Source: an uncultured Eubacteriales bacterium (GTDB lineage: Bacteria; Bacillota; Clostridia; Lachnospirales; Lachnospiraceae). From it: 5,673 nt of DNA. The DNA is taken from NCBI GenBank assembly GCA_900321525.1, contig ONWL01000112.1, positions 1 through 5,673 on the forward strand. Reading direction: 5' to 3'. The notes beneath the pieces were generated by a model. The model was not told the DNA's origin. It made no database searches and was given only the letters and a program-made list of their open reading frames with translations. Made by a program: the position numbers and the translations under genes. Positions within the stretch are counted from its first letter, which is position 1. Each line of letters starts with the position of its first letter. Shown piece by piece: positions 1-5,673 of this stretch.

Positions 1-58
1 TGAAAAAAACTAAATGTGAAACTTAGATGCATAATGGGAGCCTTTTGTAAATTTCCTA

Positions 59-87
59 TAGACAAAAAGTGGAATCTGTAGTATAAT
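59..87 (+). promoter_or_regulatory. Promoter of the SRP RNA gene
   Basis: The -35 box is TAGACA at 59-64 and the -10 box is a perfect TATAAT at 82-87, separated by 17 nt. This is close to the housekeeping sigma-70/sigma-A consensus. The predicted start point, about 7 nt after the -10, falls at 93-95, exactly where the 5' strand of the SRP RNA terminal helix begins (CCGTGC at 95-100). No terminator precedes the riboswitch downstream, so this promoter may also feed the ATPase leader. Confidence 0.9.
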
Positions 88-93
88 AACAGA

Positions 94-360
94 ACCGTGC
101 AGCTGGGGAATTAGCGGTGCCCTGTACCTGCAATCCGCTACAGCAGGGGTGATGCCGATTCTGAGGACGGTCTTTTGTGAGGACTGCCTTTGGTAAGTGA
201 CGTTGACGTCTGGGTCTTACGCAATAGAGGCCTCTGAACCGTGTCAGGTCAGGAATGGAGCAGCACTAAGGAGTCTCCTTTATGTGCCGTAAGGCAGCCT
301 GGGCTGAGTTAACTGCCAGAGTAACGCTTGTAGAAGCCATTCGAGGTTTCGGCGCACGGA
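94..360 (+). ncRNA. ffs: Large bacterial SRP RNA (scRNA / 4.5S-homologous, with Alu domain)
   Basis: This is the RNA component of the signal recognition particle, which with Ffh (SRP54) targets ribosomes making membrane or secreted proteins to the membrane. The ends pair: CCGTGC (95-100) with GCACGG (354-359). An Alu-type 5' domain with GGTGCCCTGTACCTGCAATCC begins at 116, closely resembling the Bacillus subtilis scRNA. The Ffh-binding helix 8 is intact: TCAGG (244-248) faces AGCAG (259-263) across the symmetric loop, capped by a GGAA tetraloop (252-255). The length of about 267 nt matches the roughly 270-nt Firmicute form, not the 114-nt E. coli form. The 3' end is set by the terminal helix and is approximate. 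No hairpin plus T-run follows it, so the mature 3' end is probably made by processing. The gene symbol is ffs in general use and scr in Bacillus. Confidence 0.97.
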
Positions 361-380
361 GAAAAATGAATACTCTTGTA

Positions 381-565
381 ACAAAAGGGGAGTAGTTGCA
401 TACATGATGAAGAGTGTGACAGCGGTGCGTGATCTGGCTGATTTTGCACCAGAGGACTGCTGTGGAGCATCGGAGGATGTATGTTCTGGTCTTCGTCAGG
501 ACGTTTGCGAAAGCAGGCCGGAGCCAGACACGGAATCAATAAAAGAAGCGAACAAGACTTTTTGT
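381..565 (+). promoter_or_regulatory. yybP-ykoY manganese riboswitch
   Basis: This is an Mn2+-sensing aptamer in the leader of the downstream cation ATPase. The two family signatures are present: AAAAGGGGAGTAG at 383-395 (P1 5' strand plus loop L1) and AACAAGACTTTTTG at 551-564 (L1 partner and P1 3' strand). P1 pairs 381-388 with 558-565, including one G-U. The L3 arm is a TCTGG/CCAGA helix (485-489 with 524-528) enclosing CGTCA (494-498), a TTTGC-GAAA-GCAGG hairpin (504-517) and CCGG (518-521), as in known members. P2 is unusually long: CATACAT (399-405) pairs with ATGTATG (477-483), continued by GATG/CATC, ACAGC/GCTGT and GGTGC/GCACC. Family members control Mn2+ exporters and P-type ATPases. 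The ATPase frame is open through this region, but it is RNA, not coding. Confidence 0.93.
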
Positions 566-596
566 GCACAGAATTGTGCGCAGGGAGTCTTTTTTT
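554..596 (+). terminator. Riboswitch-controlled intrinsic terminator
   Basis: A continuous 17-bp stem pairs 554-570 (AAGACT-TTTT-GTGCACA) with 575-591 (TGTGCGC-AGGG-AGTCTT), using several G-U pairs, around a 4-nt GAAT loop. A run of seven T follows at 590-596. Its 5' arm contains the whole P1 3' strand of the riboswitch (558-565) and the conserved AAGAC, so aptamer and terminator are mutually exclusive. The expected logic is that ligand-bound aptamer gives readthrough (ON) and free aptamer gives termination. It is also the first terminator downstream of the SRP RNA. Confidence 0.9.
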
Positions 597-629
597 GTAA
601 TAGAGCGTTCCTGTGTAATGGGAGTGTTC

Positions 630-659
630 TATGGTGTGACAAAAGGCGCTGTCACCATA
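630..659 (+). other. Leader hairpin between terminator and ATPase start
   Basis: TATGGTG (630-636) pairs with CACCATA (653-659), and after a 2-nt TG bulge ACA (639-641) pairs with TGT (650-652), around an 8-nt loop. No T-run follows, so it is not a second terminator. It lies in the 160-nt stretch present only in readthrough transcripts. Its role is unknown; a stability element or processing product end is possible. Confidence 0.45.
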
Positions 660-746
660 AGGTCTGCATACAGGAGGGCGTGGGTGATGTTTTGGGTGCA
701 CCAAATATCCGGGTAAAGAGGCATCCTGTGCAGGAAAAGAGAAAAT

Positions 747-751
747 GGAGG
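747..751 (+). promoter_or_regulatory. Ribosome binding site deciding the ATPase start
   Basis: GGAGG lies 6 nt before the ATG at 758, an optimal Shine-Dalgarno arrangement. It fixes the start at 758 rather than at the in-frame ATG at 404. The latter lies inside the riboswitch P2 arm and has no comparable site at proper spacing. Confidence 0.9.
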
Positions 752-757
752 AATTGT

Positions 758-3370
758 ATGAAAGAAGTCTACCAAATGACCAGAGAAGAAGTGACGGAGG
801 GCATAGACGCCAGCCGTGGACTGAGTCCCGCAGAAGTGGAGAAGCGGCGTCAGCAGTACGGAGAAAATGCATTGCAGGAAGCCGGAAAGAAAAGTGTGTT
901 TCGGGTATTTGCAGAGCAGTTTGCGGATCTGCTGGTGCTGATTTTGATTGGGGCGGCCATCATTTCCATGTTGTCGGGAAGTGAAGAAAGTGCCATTGTC
1001 ATCTTTGTAGTCATCCTGCTCAATGCGGTGCTTGGTACCGTACAGTATGTGAAGGCACAGAAATCGCTGGATTCCCTGAAAGCATTGTCGTCTCCTCACG
1101 CCAGAGTGCTGCGTGACGGAGTGAAGCAGGAAGTGCTGACCAAGGACATCGTGCCGGGTGACATCCTGTTATTAGAGGCAGGCGATCTGGTGACGGCAGA
1201 CGGCAGGATTTTGACCAATTATTCTTTGCAGGTCAATGAAAGCGCCCTGACAGGAGAATCCACTAATGTGGACAAAAGCGAAGAGGTGATCACAGAGCAG
1301 GTGGCTCTTGGAGACCGCACCAATATGGTATACTCCGGCAGTCTGGTCACATATGGCAGAGCCGATGTGCTGGTGACTGGCACAGGCATGAATACAGAAA
1401 TGGGACGGATCGCCGGATTGATGAATGACACCGGAGAAAAGAAGACCCCATTGCAGGTGAGTCTGGATTCCTTCAGCCAGAAGCTGGCCATTGTCATCCT
1501 GATCATCAGCGCCATCGTCTTTGCACTGCGTATCTTCCAGAAAGAGCCGGTGTTAGACTCTCTCATGTTTGCAGTGGCGCTGGCAGTGGCAGCCATTCCG
1601 GAAGCATTAGGTTCTATCGTCACCATCGTGCAGGCCGTGGGAACTTCCAAGATGGCAGCAGATAATGCCATCGTGAAGGAATTGAAGGCAGTGGAAAGTT
1701 TAGGCTGCGTATCGGTCATCTGTTCCGATAAGACCGGTACCCTGACCCAGAACCGTATGACCGTACAGGAAATTTATATCAATGAACAGATTTTAAAGCC
1801 GGAGGAACTGACATTGAACTCCTCCCTGCATCGGTACCTGTTGTATGCAGCCATTTTGGACAATGATTCTGTCATGCAGGAGGACAAGGGCATCGGAGAT
1901 CCTACAGAATCTTGTCTGTTACTGATGGCGAGAAAAGCGGGCCTCACCAGAGCGGGTATTTCGGAGGAAGATATTCGAAGCATGATGCCCCGTATGGAGG
2001 AGATTCCATTTGATTCTGATCGAAAACTGATGAGTGTCAAGTATCGGATTCATGGCATCCCTACTGTATTGACCAAGGGGGCGGTGGATGTGATCTTAAA
2101 CCGTACGGTGAAGATTGCAACAGAAACTGGTATTCGGGAACTGACCAAGGCAGATAAGGAAGCTATTTTTGCCCAGAACCAGCGTTTTTCAGAAAATGGT
2201 CTTCGTGTGCTGGCATTTGCCTATAAGGAAACCACAGAGGATGATGTGCTTACCTTAGAAGATGAGCAGGATTACATTTTCGTAGGTCTGGTATCCATGG
2301 CGGATCCGCCACGTCCGGAATCTGCACAGGCGGTGAAAGAAGCCATCGGAGCCGGTATCCGTCCGGTGATGATTACCGGTGACCATAAAGTGACCGCATC
2401 TGCAATCGCAAAGCAGATCGGCATCTTCCGGGATGGAGATCTGGCAGTGACCGGTCAGGAACTGGATGCCATGTCCGATACAGAGCTGGATGAAACCTTG
2501 GAAAAGATTTCCGTCTATGCCCGTGTGTCACCGGAGAACAAGATTCGTATTGTAGATGCATGGCAGAGAAAGGGACAGATCGTCGCCATGACTGGTGACG
2601 GTGTCAACGATGCGCCGGCGCTGAAAAAGGCAGACATCGGTGTAGCCATGGGCATCACCGGTACAGAAGTGTCCAAGGATGCTGCTTCTATGATCTTGTC
2701 CGATGACAACTTTGCCACCATCATCAAAGCCGTGTTGAACGGCAGAAATGTGTATCGGAATATTTTAAATTCCATCCTGTTTTTGTTGTCCGGCAATCTG
2801 GGTGCCATCCTGACGGTTATCTGCTGCTCCTTAGCTGCGTTGCCAAGTCCCTTTGAGCCGGTACATTTGCTGTTCATCAACCTGATCACAGACTCTCTGC
2901 CGGCCCTTGCCATCGGCATGGAACCGGCAGATCCAAAGTTGTTACAGGATCAACCGAGAGATGCAAAAGAAGGTATTCTCACAAAGAAATTTTCCTGGAA
3001 ACTGGTGGGTTATGGCATTTTGATCGGGGCAGCGTCACTGGCCGCCTTTGGAATCGGTTTGCAAACCGATGCCAGAACAGCCAGAACCATGGCATTTGCC
3101 ACTTTGTCTTTAACCCGTTTGTTCCATGGATTTAACTGCAGAGGAGAAGAATCCATCACAAAGCTGGGATTTGGCTCTAACCTGTGGAGTGTAGGCGCAT
3201 TTGCAGCAGGTGCAGCATTGCTGGCGCTGGTATTGTTCGTGCCGGTGTTGCAGAGATTGTTCTTAGCAGCTTCCTTAAACGGCATGCAGCTTCTGTGGAT
3301 GCTGTTGCTGGCACTGGCACCGACCTTGCTGATCGAGGTGAAAAAATGGATCGGCGAACGCCGCGGATGA
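758..3370 (+). CDS. Type IIA P-type cation ATPase (Ca2+/Mn2+ exporter, LMCA1/PMR1-like)
   Basis: This is an 870-residue membrane pump that uses ATP to drive divalent cations out of the cell. Helices M1-M2 lie near 58-98, the actuator domain carries TGES at 165-168, and M3-M4 span about 242-291 with PEAL at 281-284. The phosphorylation site is SDKTGTLT with Asp324; the nucleotide-binding domain has KGA at Lys440; the hinge TGDGVNDAP is at 612-620; six C-terminal helices follow. The length is typical of type IIA pumps. Site II ligands are kept (Glu282, Asn708, Asp712). Site I is lost: the SERCA Glu771 position is Ala683 and the Glu908 position is Arg787, the pattern known from Listeria LMCA1, implying one ion per cycle. 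The PMR1 Mn-selectivity Gln (783) position is Leu717. It is expressed behind the Mn2+ riboswitch, suggesting Mn2+ as well as or instead of Ca2+. The substrate itself is inferred; the family assignment is secure. Confidence 0.96.
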   Translation: MKEVYQMTREEVTEGIDASRGLSPAEVEKRRQQYGENALQEAGKKSVFRVFAEQFADLLVLILIGAAIISMLSGSEESAIVIFVVILLNAVLGTVQYVKAQKSLDSLKALSSPHARVLRDGVKQEVLTKDIVPGDILLLEAGDLVTADGRILTNYSLQVNESALTGESTNVDKSEEVITEQVALGDRTNMVYSGSLVTYGRADVLVTGTGMNTEMGRIAGLMNDTGEKKTPLQVSLDSFSQKLAIVILIISAIVFALRIFQKEPVLDSLMFAVALAVAAIPEALGSIVTIVQAVGTSKMAADNAIVKELKAVESLGCVSVICSDKTGTLTQNRMTVQEIYINEQILKPEELTLNSSLHRYLLYAAILDNDSVMQEDKGIGDPTESCLLLMARKAGLTRAGISEEDIRSMMPRMEEIPFDSDRKLMSVKYRIHGIPTVLTKGAVDVILNRTVKIATETGIRELTKADKEAIFAQNQRFSENGLRVLAFAYKETTEDDVLTLEDEQDYIFVGLVSMADPPRPESAQAVKEAIGAGIRPVMITGDHKVTASAIAKQIGIFRDGDLAVTGQELDAMSDTELDETLEKISVYARVSPENKIRIVDAWQRKGQIVAMTGDGVNDAPALKKADIGVAMGITGTEVSKDAASMILSDDNFATIIKAVLNGRNVYRNILNSILFLLSGNLGAILTVICCSLAALPSPFEPVHLLFINLITDSLPALAIGMEPADPKLLQDQPRDAKEGILTKKFSWKLVGYGILIGAASLAAFGIGLQTDARTARTMAFATLSLTRLFHGFNCRGEESITKLGFGSNLWSVGAFAAGAALLALVLFVPVLQRLFLAASLNGMQLLWMLLLALAPTLLIEVKKWIGERRG

Positions 3371-3480
3371 TGTGTGGGAATGGTAAAGCGTTGTTTTGGT
3401 ACTGCAAGGGTCTGTACTGCACTTGCCCATCCGTAAGTTTGGGGAAGATTTTGTAGTGTACTGAAAGAAAAAGGATTATC

Positions 3481-3519
3481 AGAAGAGAGAAAGTCAAATG
3501 TTCTGGCTTTCTCTCTTTT
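3481..3519 (+). terminator. Intrinsic terminator after the ATPase, possibly shared with nth
   Basis: AAGAGAGAAAG (3483-3493) pairs with CTTTCTCTCTT (3507-3517) in a perfect 11-bp stem, extendable by two pairs inward. TTTT runs over 3516-3519. It lies about 110 nt past the ATPase stop. On the minus strand the same hairpin lies about 50 nt past the nth stop and is followed by a T-rich stretch after a gap (complement of 3465-3473), so it may also serve nth, though less well. Confidence 0.8.
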
Positions 3520-3567
3520 GCAATGTCTGATATATGAAAGAATTGAAAAAAACATTTTATTAGCGGA

Positions 3568-4200
3568 TCAGATCTGTTTGGCACAAATATCCTGTAACAC
3601 ACACCGGTCACAGTGGGGGGTGGTACGGGCGGTGCAGATTTCTCTTCCATGATATACCAGCCGGTGACAGAAGGCACTGCCTTCCTCTGGTGGCACCAGT
3701 TTCCACAGTGCCATCTCCACTTTCTTCGGGTCTTTGATCTGGTCCACCAGTCCCATCCGGTTCACCAGGCGGATACAATGGGTATCGGTGACAATGGCTG
3801 GTTTGCCAAACACGTCTCCCATGATCAGATTGGCGCTTTTTCTGCCCACGCCCGGAAGGGACAGCAAGGCATCAAAATCATCCGGCACCTTTCCGTCATA
3901 TTGGGTGAGCAGTACGTTCATGCAGGCGTGGATGTCTCTGGCTTTGCTGCGACCCAGACCACATGGCTTGACGATGGCTTCGATGTCTGCCACATCGGCC
4001 TGGGCTAGTGCAGCTACCGTTGGGTACTTGGCATACAAGTCCTGTACCACCACATTGACTCTTGCATCGGTGCATTGGGCAGCCAGACGGACGCTGACAA
4101 GCAGCTTCCAGGCTTCATTGTAATCCAACGTGCAGTCTGCATCCGGGTATTCTTGTTTTAAATGCTCTATTATCTCTAATGTAAGTTCTTCTTTCGACAT
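3568..4200 (-). CDS. nth: Endonuclease III (DNA glycosylase/AP lyase)
   Basis: This base-excision repair enzyme removes oxidised pyrimidines and cleaves at abasic sites by beta-elimination. The 210 residues match the usual length of about 211. The helix-hairpin-helix is LPGVGRKSA (115-123) with catalytic Lys121; the catalytic Asp is Asp139 in VTDTH. AAQCTDARVN near 40-49 is the conserved N-terminal helix motif. The C-terminal 4Fe-4S loop has Cys189, Cys197, Cys200 and Cys206, spaced X7-X2-X5 instead of the E. coli X6-X2-X5. The start at 4200 is preferred: the frame opens up to 4314, but the likely transcription start is near 4279 and the extra 38 residues show no family similarity. The ribosome binding site (AGAGAG, about 7 nt upstream) is weak. 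The gene is convergent with the ATPase and divergent from deoB. Confidence 0.97.
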   Translation of the reverse strand: MSKEELTLEIIEHLKQEYPDADCTLDYNEAWKLLVSVRLAAQCTDARVNVVVQDLYAKYPTVAALAQADVADIEAIVKPCGLGRSKARDIHACMNVLLTQYDGKVPDDFDALLSLPGVGRKSANLIMGDVFGKPAIVTDTHCIRLVNRMGLVDQIKDPKKVEMALWKLVPPEEGSAFCHRLVYHGREICTARTTPHCDRCVLQDICAKQI

Positions 4201-4285
4201 GAAATGCTCTCTTTCTGTAGGATCAGGTGCAGGTACTTGTCTGCTGTCTGAACGGACAAATGCACCGTCATCAGTTGTTGTATGT

Positions 4286-4314
4286 ACTATAACATATCGG
4301 GGAATGATTTTCAA
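4286..4314 (-). promoter_or_regulatory. Promoter of nth
   Basis: Read on the minus strand, TTGAAA (4314-4309) is followed after 17 nt by TATAGT (4291-4286), with a TGT just upstream that makes an extended -10. Transcription should start near 4279, leaving a leader of about 80 nt before the ATG at 4200. The spacer overlaps a degenerate copy of the intergenic repeat (4295-4308). Confidence 0.75.
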
Positions 4315-4319
4315 TCAGT

Positions 4320-4390
4320 GTGTATCGGAATGATGCGGGCACCCTTTCAAACGACTTTCTTGTTTTTCGTGTATCGGAAAGATGCGGGCA
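4320..4390 (+). repeat. 22-bp direct repeat pair in the nth-deoB intergenic region
   Basis: Two 22-bp units, 4320-4341 and 4369-4390, share 21 of 22 positions; the core is TATCGGAAnGATGCGGGC, and they differ only at 4331/4380. The period is 49 bp. A weaker third match, TATCGGGGAATGAT, lies at 4295-4308 inside the nth promoter spacer. The units are not clearly palindromic. The position between two divergent promoters suggests regulator binding sites, but this is inference. Confidence 0.7.
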
Positions 4391-4404
4391 GAGAGGGGGA
4401 AAAG

Positions 4405-4433
4405 CGTACAAAACACAAAATATGTGATATAAT
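4405..4433 (+). promoter_or_regulatory. Promoter of deoB
   Basis: A perfect TATAAT (4428-4433) is preceded by TGA, giving an extended -10 (TGnTATAAT). The -35 at 17-nt spacing, CGTACA (4405-4410), is weak, as is common with extended -10 promoters. The start point would be near 4440, giving a leader of about 45 nt. The second 22-bp repeat ends 14 nt before the -35, a place where an activator or repressor could act. Confidence 0.75.
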
Positions 4434-4472
4434 AAACGCAAACATGCTAAAGGGCATGAATCAGGAGAAAAC

Positions 4473-4479
4473 AGGAGGG
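4473..4479 (+). promoter_or_regulatory. Ribosome binding site of deoB
   Basis: AGGAGGG lies 6 nt before the ATG at 4486. An earlier ATG at 4482 is too close to it and reads only five codons before TAA, so 4486 is the start. Confidence 0.9.
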
Positions 4480-4485
4480 TGATGG

Positions 4486-5673
4486 ATGAAGCAGTTTAAG
4501 AGAATTTTTCTCATTGTCATTGATTCACTGGGGATTGGTGAGATGCCGGATTCTGCATCGTTTGGAGATGTGGGGGTGAATACCTTGCAGCATGTTTCGG
4601 AACAGAGGCGTTTTTTTGCCATTCCAAATTTATTTCAGTTGGGACTGGGAAATCTGACCGCATTGCAGCAGTATCCCTCCAATCCAAAAGCGATGGGGCG
4701 GTATACCAGACTGCAAGAGCGCAGCAGCGGTAAGGATACCATGACCGGTCACTGGGAGATGATGGGACTGTGGACCACAAAACCCTTTATCACCTTTACG
4801 GACCATGGGTTTCCACCGGAATTGATTGCGGAATTGGAACGGCGAACCGGTCGCAAGATCATCGGCAATAAAAGTGCCAGCGGTACGGAAATCTTAGAGG
4901 AACTGGGAGAGAGGGAAATCCAAAACGGAGAGTTGATCGTGTACACATCTGCCGATTCTGTCTTGCAGATTTGCGGCAATGAAGAAACTATGGGGTTAGA
5001 CACATTGTACCAATACTGTGAGATTGCCAGAGAACTGACCATGAAGGAAGAATGGCGGGTGGGCAGAGTCATTGCCAGACCTTATACCGGAAGGAAAAAA
5101 GGCCAGTTTGTGCGGACTGCCAACCGCCATGATTATGCCCTGAAACCATCCGGCAAAACCGTCTTAGATGCATTGAAGGAAGCGTCCTATGATGTGATCT
5201 CTGTAGGGAAAATTTATGACATCTTTGATGGAGAGGGCTTGACAGAGTCCCATAAATCCAAGAGTTCTGTCCATGGAATGGAGCAGACCATCGAAATCGC
5301 CAAAAGAGATTTCTGTGGACTGTGTTTTGTGAATCTGGTGGATTTTGATGCCCTGTGGGGGCATAGGCGCAATCCAACAGGATATGGGGATGAATTGGAG
5401 CGGTTTGACCGGAAGTTAGGAGAACTGATCCCTCTGTTACGGGAAGATGATCTACTACTGATCACCGCAGATCACGGCAATGATCCCACGTATAAAGGAA
5501 CCGATCACACAAGAGAACAGGTGCCTTTCCTTGCCTGGTCCCCCTCTATGGAGCAGGGCGGCAGGTTGGCAGAGCAGGATACCTTTGGCACCATCGGGGC
5601 AACCATTGCGCAGAATTTCGGGGTAGACATGCCGGAGGGGACCATCGGAAAATCTTTATTGGAGGAATTGATA
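4486..5673 (+). CDS. deoB: Phosphopentomutase, 3' end cut by window
   Basis: This cytoplasmic enzyme of the alkaline phosphatase superfamily interconverts ribose-1-phosphate (or deoxyribose-1-phosphate) and the 5-phosphate, linking nucleoside phosphorolysis to pentose metabolism. It uses two Mn2+ ions. The 396 codons in the window carry all hallmark residues when compared with the Bacillus cereus enzyme: Asp13 in VIDSLGIG, the phosphorylated Thr85 in GKDTMTGHW, Asp288 and His293 in DFDALWGH, Asp329 and His330 in TADHGND, and His341 in DHTREQVP. The cap domain occupies roughly residues 100-220. No stop codon is reached, but B. cereus DeoB is about 394 residues, so only a few residues should be missing. 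It has its own promoter and is divergent from nth. No other deo gene is visible. Confidence 0.97.
   Translation, partial: MKQFKRIFLIVIDSLGIGEMPDSASFGDVGVNTLQHVSEQRRFFAIPNLFQLGLGNLTALQQYPSNPKAMGRYTRLQERSSGKDTMTGHWEMMGLWTTKPFITFTDHGFPPELIAELERRTGRKIIGNKSASGTEILEELGEREIQNGELIVYTSADSVLQICGNEETMGLDTLYQYCEIARELTMKEEWRVGRVIARPYTGRKKGQFVRTANRHDYALKPSGKTVLDALKEASYDVISVGKIYDIFDGEGLTESHKSKSSVHGMEQTIEIAKRDFCGLCFVNLVDFDALWGHRRNPTGYGDELERFDRKLGELIPLLREDDLLLITADHGNDPTYKGTDHTREQVPFLAWSPSMEQGGRLAEQDTFGTIGATIAQNFGVDMPEGTIGKSLLEELI

Noticed and set aside
631..639. ATG-GTG-TGA two-codon ORF behind GGGAG
   Set aside because: It lies inside the 630-659 hairpin and is too short to call; probably chance.
404..757. 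N-terminal extension of the ATPase from ATG 404
   Set aside because: The region is the riboswitch, terminator and leader; the ATG at 758 has the proper GGAGG and gives the family length.
309..1099. Minus-strand ORFs opposite the SRP RNA, riboswitch and ATPase 5' end
   Set aside because: They overlap structured RNA and a strong plus-strand gene, and their translations are low-complexity without recognisable domains.
2748..2759. GTGTATCGGAAT match to the intergenic repeat inside the ATPase gene
   Set aside because: A 12-base match that encodes ordinary conserved residues (Val-Tyr-Arg-Asn) and does not extend to the GATGCGGGC half.
3399..3421. 8-bp direct repeat GTACTGCA after the ATPase
   Set aside because: Too short to be meaningful and with no supporting structure.
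3613..4123. Plus-strand ORFs across nth
   Set aside because: These are shadow frames of the well-supported nth gene, without ribosome binding sites or domains.
4201..4314. 38-residue N-terminal extension of Nth
   Set aside because: It would begin upstream of the predicted transcription start (about 4279), overlaps the promoter, and shows nothing of the family; ATG 4200 gives a standard 210-residue enzyme.
4517..5465. Minus-strand ORFs across deoB
   Set aside because: DeoB is intact across the whole stretch with all active-site residues; the opposite frames are shadows.
4486..5673. Functional link between Mn2+-dependent DeoB and the Mn2+ riboswitch pump
   Set aside because: DeoB has its own promoter, is separated by the oppositely oriented nth, and many enzymes use Mn2+; proximity alone is not evidence.

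Overview
The window reads as chromosomal DNA from a low-to-mid GC Firmicute, most likely a clostridial (Lachnospiraceae-like) gut bacterium. The evidence is a long Bacillus/Clostridium-type SRP RNA carrying an Alu domain, a yybP-ykoY manganese riboswitch, strong AGGAGG ribosome binding sites, and Firmicute-type Nth and DeoB proteins. The taxonomic placement is inference; no rRNA or other marker is present.

Left part (1-757) is almost entirely RNA. A near-consensus promoter (59-87) drives the large SRP RNA (about 94-360). Only about 20 nt after its 3' end begins a yybP-ykoY Mn2+ riboswitch (381-565). The 3' strand of the riboswitch P1 helix is also the 5' arm of an intrinsic terminator (554-596). 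A further 160-nt untranslated leader, with one hairpin and a possible 9-codon ORF, leads to the ATPase start. The reading frame happens to be open back to an ATG at 404, but that stretch is the riboswitch and leader, not protein.

Centre (758-3370) encodes an 870-residue type IIA (SERCA/PMR1/LMCA1-like) P-type cation pump. Its membrane residues keep only one of the two SERCA ion sites. With the manganese riboswitch upstream, the likely job is export of Mn2+ and/or Ca2+ when Mn2+ is high: Mn2+ stabilises the aptamer, the terminator cannot form, and the pump is made.

Right part: after a hairpin terminator (3481-3519, possibly shared by the convergent genes) lies nth (endonuclease III, minus strand, 4200-3568). 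A divergent intergenic region of about 285 bp separates it from deoB (phosphopentomutase, plus strand, from 4486 and running off the window end). That region holds two recognisable promoters and an unusual 22-bp direct repeat, with a third degenerate copy inside the nth promoter. Nth (base-excision repair) and DeoB (nucleoside/pentose salvage) have no obvious functional tie to the pump.

The most interesting item is the left-hand layout: a housekeeping SRP RNA with no terminator of its own, directly followed by a metal riboswitch whose gated terminator is the first terminator downstream.
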